Below are positions 50,155 to 59,192 of a DNA stretch of 64,000 bases, piece by piece; position 1 is the stretch's first letter, and every line of letters starts with the position of its first letter. The stretch is from the NCBI RefSeq assembly GCF_003031405.1, contig NZ_CP020469.1:4278001-4342000 (forward strand), in the 5' to 3' direction. Under the pieces are notes generated by a model. The model saw nothing but the letters and a program-made list of their open reading frames with translations, ran no database searches and was not told the DNA's origin. The translations under genes and the position numbers were made by a program. The DNA is from Halomonas sp. 'Soap Lake #6'. Lineage in GTDB: Bacteria > Pseudomonadota > Gammaproteobacteria > Pseudomonadales > Halomonadaceae.

Positions 50155-50850
50155 ATGAGTCAGAATGAGCAGGCAAATGCTGCCCAACTGTCTGAAGAGG
50201 CCGCTGAAGACCTTATCCATCGCATCGGTAAACTTACCCGTATGTTGCGTGACAACATGCGAGAGTTGGGTCTAGATAAAGAGATTGAAAAGGCAGCAGA
50301 AGCGATTCCTGATGCTCGGGACCGTCTACATTACGTCGCGACGATGACGGAGCAGGCAGCCGATCGTGCGCTAAACGCTATCGACCGTGCGCAGCCGCTG
50401 CAGGATCAACTGTCTGACCGTGCTGAAGCGCTGGATAAGCGTTGGGAAGAGTGGTTCGAGGCGCCCAAAGAGCTCGACGATGCCAAGGCGCTAGTAAAAG
50501 AGACCCGCACCTATCTAAGTGATGTGCCCACCATTACCGCAGCTACTAATAAAGAGCTGCTGGATATTATGATGGCGCAGGACTTTCAGGATCTGACCGG
50601 CCAAGTTATTAAAAAAATGATGGATGTGATCCGTGAGATCGAACATCAGCTCGTGCAGGTACTAATTGATAATGTACCGGGCGCACAGGCGCGGGAAACG
50701 ATGCAGCGCAAGGCTGAAGATCAGTGGAAGAACGAAAATACACGGCGTAACGAAGAGCTGCTGAATGGCCCTCAAGTAAAGGAAAATGCGCCGGATATCG
50801 TAACGGGGCAGGATCAGGTCGATGACTTATTGGATGAATTAGGCTTTTAA
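50155..50850 (+). CDS. cheZ: CheY-P phosphatase CheZ
   Basis: CheZ (231 aa) is a long helical hairpin protein. The active-site helix [19 protein letters not shown] carries the conserved catalytic Gln, and the C-terminal DDLLDELGF is the known CheY-P-binding peptide. A polar linker joins them. Length is close to the enterobacterial 214. It is followed by a hairpin terminator. Confidence 0.97.
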   Translation: MSQNEQANAAQLSEEAAEDLIHRIGKLTRMLRDNMRELGLDKEIEKAAEAIPDARDRLHYVATMTEQAADRALNAIDRAQPLQDQLSDRAEALDKRWEEWFEAPKELDDAKALVKETRTYLSDVPTITAATNKELLDIMMAQDFQDLTGQVIKKMMDVIREIEHQLVQVLIDNVPGAQARETMQRKAEDQWKNENTRRNEELLNGPQVKENAPDIVTGQDQVDDLLDELGF

Positions 50851-50905
50851 TGCGTTGTTATTAAGACATTGTAACAAGCCAAGTCTGGCACTATAGGCTT
50901 TTTGC

Positions 50906-50936
50906 TCAGCCGCCCTCTAGGGCGGCTGACTTTATG
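50906..50936 (+). terminator. Probable intrinsic terminator after cheZ
   Basis: TCAGCCGCCC and GGGCGGCTGA form a 10-bp GC-rich stem (50906-50915 with 50920-50929) with a TCTA loop, followed by CTTTATGG. The T-run is short, so termination may be partial. It separates the chemotaxis genes from flhB. Confidence 0.7.
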
Positions 50937-50967
50937 GTGAGCCGCTCACGACTAGCCGGATAGCAGC

Positions 50968-52134
50968 ATGGCAGATAACGACAGCGACCAGGAAAAAACC
51001 GAAGAGGCCACGCCCAGGCGCAAAGACAAAGCGCGTGAAGAGGGCCAGGTTCCCCGGTCACGAGAGCTGACAACCTTTATGCTGCTACTGGGGGGCGTGA
51101 TAGGGCTGTGGAGCATGGGTCAAATGCTCTACGACCAGTTGGGAATGGTTATGGAGCAGGCGTTCTTGTTTGAGCGCCGCCAAGTGATGGAAAGCACGCC
51201 GATGCTGGTTAATGCATTGGACCTTGGCCAGCGCACGCTGTTTGCGATGATACCGCTGTTTTTATTGCTAGCCATTGTGGCACTAGTAGCGCCAGCACTA
51301 CTGGGAGGGTGGTTAGTATCGGCAAAATCGATGCGGCCCAAGCTCTCAAAGCTTAACCCTATCAAAGGGGTAAAGCGCATATTCTCGACCCAAGCACTTA
51401 TCGAGCTGGCGAAAGCGATTGCCAAATCGGTGTTGGTAGGGAGCTTCGCAGCAACATTTTTGTACGCTAATATCGGGCGGTTTATGGGGCTGATGGATCA
51501 GCCAATTCAGCAAGCGTTGGTCAGTGCGCTGAATATGGCCGCGTTAGCCGCTGGGTTAATTGTGCTATCGCTGATTGTGGTCATCCTCATCGATGTGCCT
51601 TTCCAGCTATGGAGCAATGCCAAAAAGCTTCGTATGAGTAAGGAAGAAGTTAAGCGAGAGCATAAAGAGTCGGAAGGCGACCCCCATGTTAAAGGCCGTA
51701 TTCGTCAGCAGCAGCAGGCGATGGCGCGGGGCCGTATGATGAGCAAAGTACCTGATGCCGATGTGATTATTACCAACCCAACCCATTATGCGGTTGCACT
51801 AATGTACCAGGAAGGCAGTATGGGAGCGCCACGTCTGGTTGCCAAAGGCGCAGATGCGGTGGCGGTGCGTATCCGTGAAATTGGCTCCGAAGCCGGTGTG
51901 CCAAGACTGGAGGCCGCGCCTTTGGCCCGCGCGCTGTATCATCACGTAGATTTAGAAGCCGAAGTGCCTGCGGAGCTGTACACCGCAGTAGCCGAGGTGA
52001 TGGCCTGGGCGTACCGCCTGAAGCAAGTTTCACAACAAGGAGGCGAGGTGCCCCCCACCCCTGATAATTTGCCGGTTCCTCCGGAGATGGATAGTCCCGG
52101 TCGTGATGCCGGTGGCAGTGAGGCGCAATCATGA
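50968..52134 (+). CDS. flhB: Flagellar export switch protein FlhB
   Basis: FlhB (388 aa) has the N-terminal EKTEEATPRRKDKAREEGQV start, four transmembrane segments, and the cytoplasmic domain with the autocleavage site NPTH in DVIITNPTHYAVALMYQ (about 270). FliK acts on this domain to switch export from hook to filament substrates. The start overlap with the next gene is ATGA (flhA). Confidence 0.97.
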   Translation: MADNDSDQEKTEEATPRRKDKAREEGQVPRSRELTTFMLLLGGVIGLWSMGQMLYDQLGMVMEQAFLFERRQVMESTPMLVNALDLGQRTLFAMIPLFLLLAIVALVAPALLGGWLVSAKSMRPKLSKLNPIKGVKRIFSTQALIELAKAIAKSVLVGSFAATFLYANIGRFMGLMDQPIQQALVSALNMAALAAGLIVLSLIVVILIDVPFQLWSNAKKLRMSKEEVKREHKESEGDPHVKGRIRQQQQAMARGRMMSKVPDADVIITNPTHYAVALMYQEGSMGAPRLVAKGADAVAVRIREIGSEAGVPRLEAAPLARALYHHVDLEAEVPAELYTAVAEVMAWAYRLKQVSQQGGEVPPTPDNLPVPPEMDSPGRDAGGSEAQS

Positions 52135-54212
52135 AAGGCCTAGGCCAACTGATCAACCAGCGCGACTGGATGGGCGATGTGCGCATGAAGCTGCTGGCTG
52201 GCCCGCTCCTCATCCTGATGATCCTGGGCATGATGATTCTGCCCTTACCACCTTTCGCCCTGGATCTGCTCTTCACCTTCAACATTGCGCTGGCCATTAT
52301 GGTGCTCTTGGTCAGTATGTTTGCGCAAAAGCCATTGGACTTTGCGGCATTCCCTGCTGTCCTGCTGTTCACTACGCTACTGCGTTTGTCGCTCAATGTT
52401 GCCTCCACACGAGTGGTGCTTATGGAAGGGCATCAAGGGGGCGATGCAGCGGGTAAAGTCATTGAAGCTTTTGGCACCTTCCTCGTGGGCGGCAATTTTG
52501 CCGTTGGCCTCGTGGTCTTCCTGATCTTGGTCATTATTAACTTCATGGTTATTACCAAGGGTGCCGGGCGTATTGCCGAAGTAGGCGCACGCTTTATGCT
52601 TGATGCCATGCCTGGTAAGCAGATGGCCATTGATGCGGATTTGAATGCCGGCTTAATCGGTGAAGAGGATGCTAAAAAGCGCCGTACTGAAGTAGCACAA
52701 GAGGCCGATTTTTACGGCTCAATGGATGGTGCCAGCAAGTTCGTACGCGGCGACGCCATGGCTGGTTTGGTTATCATGGTGGTTAATATTATTGGCGGCC
52801 TATTGATTGGCATGATGCAGCATGGCATGGACTTTGGTGATGCTGCACGTACCTATACGCTGCTAACCATTGGTGATGGGCTAGTGGCTCAAATACCGGC
52901 GCTGGTAATTTCAACAGCGGCAGGTGTAACGGTATCGCGGGTAAATACCGATCAGGACGTTGGTCAACAAATGATCAGCCAACTGTTTGTTAACCCCCAG
53001 GTCATGATTCTTGCCGCCATCGTCATGGGACTACTAGGCATGGTGCCTGGTATGCCAAATTTGGTTTTCCTGATTTTTACGGCACTGCTGGCTGGGTTAG
53101 CTTGGTTGTTGATTCGCCAAAAAGATCGGGCGCTGGTCAGCGAAGAGATCTCAGCGGCACCACCACCGGTGCAGGAAACTCCCGAAGCCAGTTGGGAGGA
53201 TGTCCAGCTAGTAGACACCTTAGGCCTTGAAGTTGGTCACCGCTTAATCCCATTAGTGGACTCGCGCCAGAAAGGCGAACTATTGGGACGCATTAAAAGC
53301 GTGCGTAAAAAGTTCGCCCAAGAGGTGGGCTTTCTGCCCCCGGTTGTGCATATTCGCGACAATCTAGAGCTTACGCCTAATACTTATGTGCTCTCGATGA
53401 AGGGCGCAGAGATTGGGCGCGCCGAAGCGCAACCTGGCAAGTGGCTGGCTATTGATCCTGGGCAGGTATCCGGCGAGCTGCAAGGCACCCCCACCCAAGA
53501 CCCTGCATTTGGCCTGCCCGCCGTGTGGATTGATGCCAATCAGCGTGAGCACGCCCAGGTGTATGGCTACACAGTGGTGGATGCGAGTACGGTTATCGCA
53601 ACACACCTGAACCACCTGCTACACCGCCATTCGCCCGAAATGCTGGGGCGTCAAGAGGTTCAAAAGCTGCTTGATAAGCTTGGCGACGATCAAAAATCGC
53701 TGGTGGAAGAGGTGGTACCTAAGACTATTTCCTTAACAGTATTGCAGCGTATCCTGCAGAACCTGCTGGATGAAGATGTCTCTATTCGTGACATGCGCAC
53801 GGTGCTGGATACGCTGGCAGAGTACGCAGGGCAGCAAAAAGACCCCAACGAGCTCACCGCACTGGTGCGCATTGGATTGGGTCGTGCAATTACTCAGCAG
53901 TGGTTTGCAGGCCAGGACACATTAAATGTGATGGGGCTGGATGCTCAGCTAGAGCAAGTGCTTATGCAGGCGATGAATGGCAATGGTGCGATGGAGCCAG
54001 GCTTGGCGGATACCCTGATGAATCAGGCCCAGCAAGCACTAGAGCGCCATGAAGCCAGTGGGGAGCCTCCTGTGTTAGTGGTACAACATTCGCTGCGAGC
54101 CGTGCTGTCGCGCTTCCTGCGTCGCCGTATGCGACATATGGTGGTGATGTCCCAGGCCGAAGTGCCAGATGACCGAACGCTGCGGGTGACAACGGTGGTT
54201 GGTGGGCGGTAG
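52131..54212 (+). CDS. flhA: Flagellar export gate protein FlhA
   Basis: FlhA (693 aa) has an N-terminal membrane half with about eight segments, including the FHIPEP-type region TTLLRLSLNVASTRVVLMEG, and GGLLIGMMQHGMDF. The C-terminal cytoplasmic domain (from about 330) docks chaperone-substrate complexes and has ALVRIGLGRAITQQWF. Length is as in enterics. Confidence 0.97.
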   Translation: MKGLGQLINQRDWMGDVRMKLLAGPLLILMILGMMILPLPPFALDLLFTFNIALAIMVLLVSMFAQKPLDFAAFPAVLLFTTLLRLSLNVASTRVVLMEGHQGGDAAGKVIEAFGTFLVGGNFAVGLVVFLILVIINFMVITKGAGRIAEVGARFMLDAMPGKQMAIDADLNAGLIGEEDAKKRRTEVAQEADFYGSMDGASKFVRGDAMAGLVIMVVNIIGGLLIGMMQHGMDFGDAARTYTLLTIGDGLVAQIPALVISTAAGVTVSRVNTDQDVGQQMISQLFVNPQVMILAAIVMGLLGMVPGMPNLVFLIFTALLAGLAWLLIRQKDRALVSEEISAAPPPVQETPEASWEDVQLVDTLGLEVGHRLIPLVDSRQKGELLGRIKSVRKKFAQEVGFLPPVVHIRDNLELTPNTYVLSMKGAEIGRAEAQPGKWLAIDPGQVSGELQGTPTQDPAFGLPAVWIDANQREHAQVYGYTVVDASTVIATHLNHLLHRHSPEMLGRQEVQKLLDKLGDDQKSLVEEVVPKTISLTVLQRILQNLLDEDVSIRDMRTVLDTLAEYAGQQKDPNELTALVRIGLGRAITQQWFAGQDTLNVMGLDAQLEQVLMQAMNGNGAMEPGLADTLMNQAQQALERHEASGEPPVLVVQHSLRAVLSRFLRRRMRHMVVMSQAEVPDDRTLRVTTVVGGR

Positions 54213-54280
54213 TCGGCGCCAATAGGTATTAATGCCGATTAAGCAGTGTCAGCCATTCAAGCAGAGGCAAAAGGTAAAGC

Positions 54281-56464
54281 ATGAGTGTTAGACGTTTTGT
54301 CGGAGCAAATAGCCGTGATGTGATGCGCCAAGTGCGCGAGGTGCTGGGCGATGATGCCTTGATCCTCGCTAACCGGCGTACCGAGGGCGGTGTTGAGATT
54401 CTGGCGATGGCGGATGAGGCGGTCGATCATTTTGATCCATCCCCTGCGCCAGCACCACCTCCTGAGCCTAATTCTACGTTCTCACTACCCGCATCCGATC
54501 CGCTGCAAGCCATGAGTGAGCGGTTACTGCGTGAGATGCAGGATATGCGTGAACTGTTGACTCGTCGCCAGCCAGCTCTGACGGCTGAGCCTGTCGTTGC
54601 GACCGATACGCTCACTCAATTGCGCCACTTGCTAGCACGGGTCGGTTTTAGTAATGAACTAAGTAGTGAAGTGCTGTCTGGGCTGCCTGACTCACTTATC
54701 TCCATAAGCGCCGATAGTGATCAGCCACTGTTATGGCTGCGCGAGCAGCTTATGGCCCGCCTGCCGGTGTTAAAGCAAGAAGCGGACTTTTTTGATCAAA
54801 CGGGCATTGTCGCGCTTGTCGGTCCAACGGGGGTTGGCAAAACGACCACTACAGCAAAGCTTGCTGCGCGTTTCGTTATGCGCCACGGTACCCGGCCGGT
54901 GGCGCTAGTGACCACCGATAGCTTCCGTATCGGCGCCCATGAACAGCTACGTATCTATGCCCGGCTGCTAGATATCCCTATGTATGCCCTGGACGCTGAG
55001 CAGCCTATTGATGACCTGCTAGGGCGGTTGCAGGGCAAGCAGTGGGTGATGATCGATACCGTTGGCATGAGCCAGCGTGACCAGCGTGTCATTGAGCAAA
55101 TAGCTCACCTTCAGGGCGGCCAGTCGACGGTGCGCTTAGTGCTGCTATTAAATGCTGCCAGTCAGCCCGAAACACTTGAAGAAGTAGTGCTGCGCTATCG
55201 GCAAGCTGCCCGTGCAGCGGGCGCTGAACTAGATGACTGCATTATTACCAAGCAGGATGAAGCCGGGCGGCTGGCACCGGTGCTGGATATTGTGATGCGC
55301 CATGGTATGCGTGTTCTATTTGGTGCTCACGGGCAACAGGTGCCTGAAGATATGGCGGTGGCGAATCCAGGAGCTCTTATAGATCAAGCGCTTGGCAGCC
55401 AGTCTATCATGGCTACTGAACCCACTGTGGCACCGGTAAGCCTGCCTCGCTGGTCGCGGGATGTGCTGGGCCAAGGGCGCCGCCTCTCATCCGTGCTGAC
55501 GCGCCTGCGCCAACGCGTAGTCGGCTTTACCAGCCTAGAAGCTGTATGGGATATCACTGCCCTGCCTGGCGTGATCCAGGAGGGTCGCCTTGAGCGCTTG
55601 CTGGCTGAGCCCATTAAGGCAGGAAGCATCTTGGGAATGGCGTGGTCGCCTCGTCGTAATGAGCGTGGCTGTGACTGGTCAATGCCGGATATTGGGCTTG
55701 ATGCTAACGGAGCTTGGTCAGCATTGCCCTACCTCCAGCATCGCCAACCGGCAGGTTGGCAGCCGCGTGTGTCAACACAAAGTGACGCACTGGGAGTTGC
55801 GGTTCATCTGCTACCTGTTTTTCCAGATCCCGACGCGTTGACATGGCTAGAAGCCCAACACATGACCTGGGTCAGTTTAGTGCCTGCTAGTCAGAGGGTA
55901 CACTTCCAGGGCGAACGTTGTGCCCAGCGTCAGCTGTTTATTGATAGTACGTTAACGCATTGTATGAGCGTGCGTTTTCGCGGTCAGCCCATGCAGCTTT
56001 GGAGCGCCTACGCAGAGGTTAATGATGCCTCAGGTAACGCGCTATTGGCGTGGTACGGTGAGATTCGTGACCCAGAAAATGCTAAGCGCGTTGCCCGCCG
56101 CTACTGGTTAACACCCGCTAGGTTAGGTGCTGAAGCGGTTGCCTTACTGGTCACCCAACTGCAAAGCGAAGGCTTGGTAGCGCTGTCTAAGCGCGCATGG
56201 CAGCAGCTCAAGAAGGCCGACAGTGGCGATGTCAGTACCGAAATTCGCTTGCTCATGGCTAGCGGCGCCGCCGCCGTGGCGGGACATCTGGACAATGCCA
56301 GCGATGATGAAGCGCTAGCGCTGCGCACGGATCTGATGTTGCTGCTAGGTTCCCAGCGAAAACGACGCGATACCGCCCTGCTCGATGGGCTGGTGCATGC
56401 GCTAATGGCCCGCGATGCCATCCGTCAGCTAGGTAGCGTTAGTCGTGAAGGATTGTTCGTATGA
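54281..56464 (+). CDS. flhF: Signal-recognition-particle-type GTPase FlhF with long C-terminal extension
   Basis: FlhF normally places the flagellum (pole, number) and has about 430-490 residues. Here it has 727. The usual parts are intact: N-terminal B domain (VRRFVGANSRDVMRQVREVL), GTPase with P-loop GPTGVGKTTTT (about 181-191), DSFRIGAHEQL, IDTVGMSQRDQ and TKQDEAGRL, ending near residue 371. The remaining ~356 residues match no domain I recognise. They are Trp-rich in the middle (WSPRRNERGCDWSMPDIGL) and helical at the end, and keep normal codon usage. The end overlaps the next gene (ATGA). Confidence 0.93.
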   Translation: MSVRRFVGANSRDVMRQVREVLGDDALILANRRTEGGVEILAMADEAVDHFDPSPAPAPPPEPNSTFSLPASDPLQAMSERLLREMQDMRELLTRRQPALTAEPVVATDTLTQLRHLLARVGFSNELSSEVLSGLPDSLISISADSDQPLLWLREQLMARLPVLKQEADFFDQTGIVALVGPTGVGKTTTTAKLAARFVMRHGTRPVALVTTDSFRIGAHEQLRIYARLLDIPMYALDAEQPIDDLLGRLQGKQWVMIDTVGMSQRDQRVIEQIAHLQGGQSTVRLVLLLNAASQPETLEEVVLRYRQAARAAGAELDDCIITKQDEAGRLAPVLDIVMRHGMRVLFGAHGQQVPEDMAVANPGALIDQALGSQSIMATEPTVAPVSLPRWSRDVLGQGRRLSSVLTRLRQRVVGFTSLEAVWDITALPGVIQEGRLERLLAEPIKAGSILGMAWSPRRNERGCDWSMPDIGLDANGAWSALPYLQHRQPAGWQPRVSTQSDALGVAVHLLPVFPDPDALTWLEAQHMTWVSLVPASQRVHFQGERCAQRQLFIDSTLTHCMSVRFRGQPMQLWSAYAEVNDASGNALLAWYGEIRDPENAKRVARRYWLTPARLGAEAVALLVTQLQSEGLVALSKRAWQQLKKADSGDVSTEIRLLMASGAAAVAGHLDNASDDEALALRTDLMLLLGSQRKRRDTALLDGLVHALMARDAIRQLGSVSREGLFV

Positions 56465-57051
56465 GCGGCCAGGATCAGGCGGCGGGGCTGCGTAAATGGG
56501 CAGATTTACAGCGCCAGCAACGCGAATCAGCATCACAAAGTGTATCGCCCACGGAGCTAGCGACTGACGAAGCCGCTACGGTTGCAGGCGTTTCCACTTT
56601 ATTGGCTAGGGACTCTTCCGATGTCGCGGACGTAGCTGTAGCACCAGCAAGGGTAGCGCCGAAAAAGGTTATCCAATCACTGGTGGTGGTTGGTTTACCA
56701 GCCCATCAGCATCAGGTTAGTAATGTAACAGGACGCTTAAGCCAATGGTCTGCTTTAGGGCGTCAGTGGGCTGGCGAACCGGACGGTTGGGATATACACC
56801 TCGTTGATCCTGCAACAGCAAACCTGCCGTCGCTGGTCTCGCGCTATCCACGCTGGGCATTGTGGGTCAGTAGTGATGCGGATGCTTTTATGTATATGTA
56901 CCGGGTATTGCGGCAAGTACACGATAATAATGGCCCAAAGCGCTTGCTGGCGCTGCATGAGCCGCACTTGCCCCGCCAAGGATTACTCGATAACTTGCGC
57001 GAAGCGGCTGCAGCTTATTTAGATACAGATCTGTTGTTGCTGGCTCGTTAA
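56461..57051 (+). CDS. Hypothetical protein at the flhG position, possibly a P-loop-less FlhG/MinD relative
   Basis: This 196-aa protein starts inside the flhF stop, exactly where flhG (fleN) normally lies. It has no Walker A (GKGGVGKT) motif; the N-terminal ~65 residues are polar and low complexity. The remainder has short beta-like strands (VIQSLVVVGL, WDIHLVDPATANL, WALWVSSDADAFMYMYRVLR, LLALHEPHLPRQGLLDNLRE) whose order resembles the later part of FlhG (the DLIIDTAAG-, VCDEPTS- and VLANMV-like segments). A degenerate FlhG is an inference from position and pattern. It could equally be unrelated. Confidence 0.55.
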   Translation: MSGQDQAAGLRKWADLQRQQRESASQSVSPTELATDEAATVAGVSTLLARDSSDVADVAVAPARVAPKKVIQSLVVVGLPAHQHQVSNVTGRLSQWSALGRQWAGEPDGWDIHLVDPATANLPSLVSRYPRWALWVSSDADAFMYMYRVLRQVHDNNGPKRLLALHEPHLPRQGLLDNLREAAAAYLDTDLLLLAR

Positions 57052-57183
57052 GCTAGCAACAGCGTAAATAAATAAAAAGGCTGTTTTCTCCAGTAGTTAA
57101 CTAAAGGCTACGTCAGCCCAGCCTTGTCGTTAGCTGATGTAGCGTTAATTGAGCGTTATCGGCTTACTCTCATTGGAGCACTA

Positions 57184-57606
57184 ATGCAGCGACTAAAAGT
57201 ACGGTGTCGGCGCAACTGGGTGGCAGTCGTGATGTTTATAGCTGCTATGGGGGGGAGTGGGGTGCAGGCGGCGCCTGGCAGTTGGAGTACTCAAGTGCCT
57301 AGTGTATTGGTCTCCATGAGCGATCGGGTGAGTAGCAGTCGCCCTATTGAACCACCCGCGGCAGCGCATGTTGGAAACGCTGTTATTAACCGTATTCAAT
57401 GGCGTTTTGAGTCGCCGGCGACTGCTTCAATCAACGCTTGGTTATGCCACCCTGAGCAGTGTGTAGCGCTCAACAGTATGCGAGGCACGACCACAGCACT
57501 GGCCGGTAAACACGCCGATGCACCGCTGTTCTTTCGTTTCGCATTAACGCCTGGCCAGCGGCCAGTGCGGGTGCAGGGGTTGCAAGTGATCGTGAACTAC
57601 CAGTGA
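57184..57606 (+). CDS. flhE: Periplasmic flagellar protein FlhE
   Basis: FlhE is about 140 aa with a signal peptide (VAVVMFIAAMGGSGVQA, cleavage near residue 30). The mature domain ends in the FlhE-typical GLQVIVNYQ, has the conserved two-Cys segment AWLCHPEQCVALN, and WRFESP. FlhE in enterics is encoded after flhBA and guards against proton leak through the export gate. Here it comes after flhF and the flhG-like gene. The ATG at 57184 has GGAG five bases upstream. The preceding 132-bp gap shows no clear promoter. Confidence 0.88.
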   Translation: MQRLKVRCRRNWVAVVMFIAAMGGSGVQAAPGSWSTQVPSVLVSMSDRVSSSRPIEPPAAAHVGNAVINRIQWRFESPATASINAWLCHPEQCVALNSMRGTTTALAGKHADAPLFFRFALTPGQRPVRVQGLQVIVNYQ

Positions 57607-57631
57607 AGAGCGTAAGCTGCGAGGCACGAGA

Positions 57632-58333
57632 ATGTATACAGCACAAGGTAGGATCAAACAGAGCGAGCTGCTAACTCAGTATATGCCACTGGTGAGACGT
57701 CAGGCCTTGACGCTGCAAGTAAGGTTGCCAGCGAGTATTGAGCTTGATGATCTTATTCAGGCGGGCATGGTGGGGTTATTAGAAGCTCTTAGCCGCTTCG
57801 ATGCTGCTCAAGGAGCGACATTTGCCACCTTTGCAAGCCAGCGCATACGCGGTGCCATGATGGATGAGTTACGCACGCGCGACTGGTTGCCGCGCAGTGT
57901 ACGTCGCTCAGCAAGGGCGATGGATAGTGCCGTGCGTCGCTTGGAGCAGCAGTTAGGCCGTGCGCCAGAAGAGCACGAAATTGCCCGTGAACTTGGAGTA
58001 CCGCTCAGCGAGTACCAGCAGTTACTCAACGATACTAACAGTGGTCAACTACTGCCATTTGAAGAATTGGGGACTGATAGCGGTGAATCCGCCAGTGGTG
58101 GGGCAAGCAATGTGCCGTTCGACCAACTGCTGGATTCGCAGCAGCGCCAGACGCTAATTGATGCGATAGAGGCGCTGCCAGAGCGTGAAAAGCTTTTAAT
58201 GGCGCTGTATTACCAAGAAGAAATGAACTTAAAAGAAGTAGGCGTCGTGCTGGGAGTTACCGAGTCCCGCGTATCGCAGCTGCACAGCCAAGCAGTGAGC
58301 CGCTTACGCGCTCGCTTGCATGATGCTGATTAA
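57632..58333 (+). CDS. fliA: Flagellar sigma factor FliA (sigma-28)
   Basis: FliA (233 aa) has the RNA polymerase sigma regions in order: region 2 (IELDDLIQAGMVGLLEALSR, FATFASQRIRGAMMDELRTR), region 3 (APEEHEIARELGVPLSEYQQ) and region 4 (EREKLLMALYYQEEMNLKEV then VLGVTESRVSQLHSQA). It directs the late promoters found before flgM, flgK, flaG and fliS. It is followed closely by the second stator genes. Confidence 0.97.
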   Translation: MYTAQGRIKQSELLTQYMPLVRRQALTLQVRLPASIELDDLIQAGMVGLLEALSRFDAAQGATFATFASQRIRGAMMDELRTRDWLPRSVRRSARAMDSAVRRLEQQLGRAPEEHEIARELGVPLSEYQQLLNDTNSGQLLPFEELGTDSGESASGGASNVPFDQLLDSQQRQTLIDAIEALPEREKLLMALYYQEEMNLKEVGVVLGVTESRVSQLHSQAVSRLRARLHDAD

Positions 58334-58372
58334 TGTTTCACCAGAACATTTAAACCCGGCGAGGAGCCGTTG

Positions 58373-59188
58373 ATGAACCCATCTACGCTGATTGGTATAT
58401 TTGCCAGCATACTGTTGCTGGCAAGCGTACTGTTTTTTACCGCAGAGTCCCCGGAAAGCTTTATCAACCTCCCTGGCTTAGCGATTGTCATCACCGGCAC
58501 TTTGGCAGCTACGTTTATCAGCTACCCGTTGAAAGAAGTGCTACGGGTAGTGCGCTTGGTTGGCTTAGTGTTTCGGCGCGAAAATACCTATGTACGAGAC
58601 GATATTAATGAGCTCGTGTCGATGTCCCGGCTATGGTTTAAAGGGGATGTTCGAGCGGTGGAAAAAGAGCTTGAGCATACCCGCAATCCTTTTTTACGCA
58701 CTGGTATTCAACTGGTTATTGCTAATACCAAAGAGGATGAAATTTTTGACATGCTGCGCTGGCGTATCGCACGACTAAAGGCGCGTGAGCATGCCGAGGC
58801 GCAAATTTTCCGTACCATGGCAACCTACGCCCCCGCCTTTGGCATGATTGGTACATTGGTTGGCCTCGTTAATATGCTTGAGGTGATGGATGCAGGTGAC
58901 CTGGATGTAATAGGCCCACGCATGGCTGTTGCACTGCTCACCACGTTTTACGGCATCTTGCTTGCCAACCTTGTCTTTAAGCCGATTGCGGTGAAGTTAG
59001 AGCGTCGTACAGAAGAGCGATTGATCACCATGAATATGGTGCTGGAAGGTATTTCTCTAATCACTAAGCGTCGTCTGCCATCATTTATCGAAGAGACACT
59101 GAACTCTTTTGTTGCCAACTATCACGATGAAATACGCGACGCCAGCGTAAAACCGCGGCCAACGCCTGCTCCTGCGGCAAAAGGGTAG
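58373..59188 (+). CDS. motC: Second stator A subunit (MotC/PomA-like MotA)
   Basis: This 271-aa MotA/TolQ/ExbB-family protein has four transmembrane segments. Segments typical of the MotC/PomA branch are PGLAIVITGTLAATFISYPL, the FliG-contacting loop with RSTEE-like charges, and YAPAFGMIGTLVGLVNMLEV. It differs from the E. coli-like MotA at 37835. The ATG at 58373 follows GAGGAG. It is 4 bp upstream of its MotB partner. Confidence 0.9.
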   Translation: MNPSTLIGIFASILLLASVLFFTAESPESFINLPGLAIVITGTLAATFISYPLKEVLRVVRLVGLVFRRENTYVRDDINELVSMSRLWFKGDVRAVEKELEHTRNPFLRTGIQLVIANTKEDEIFDMLRWRIARLKAREHAEAQIFRTMATYAPAFGMIGTLVGLVNMLEVMDAGDLDVIGPRMAVALLTTFYGILLANLVFKPIAVKLERRTEERLITMNMVLEGISLITKRRLPSFIEETLNSFVANYHDEIRDASVKPRPTPAPAAKG

Positions 59189-59192
59189 CAGT

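Noticed and set aside
57052-57183. Minus-strand sigma-28 -10 element (GCCGATAA, complement of TTATCGGC near 57156)
   Set aside because: No -35 element at 11 bp, and it would point back into the flhF/flhG-like genes.
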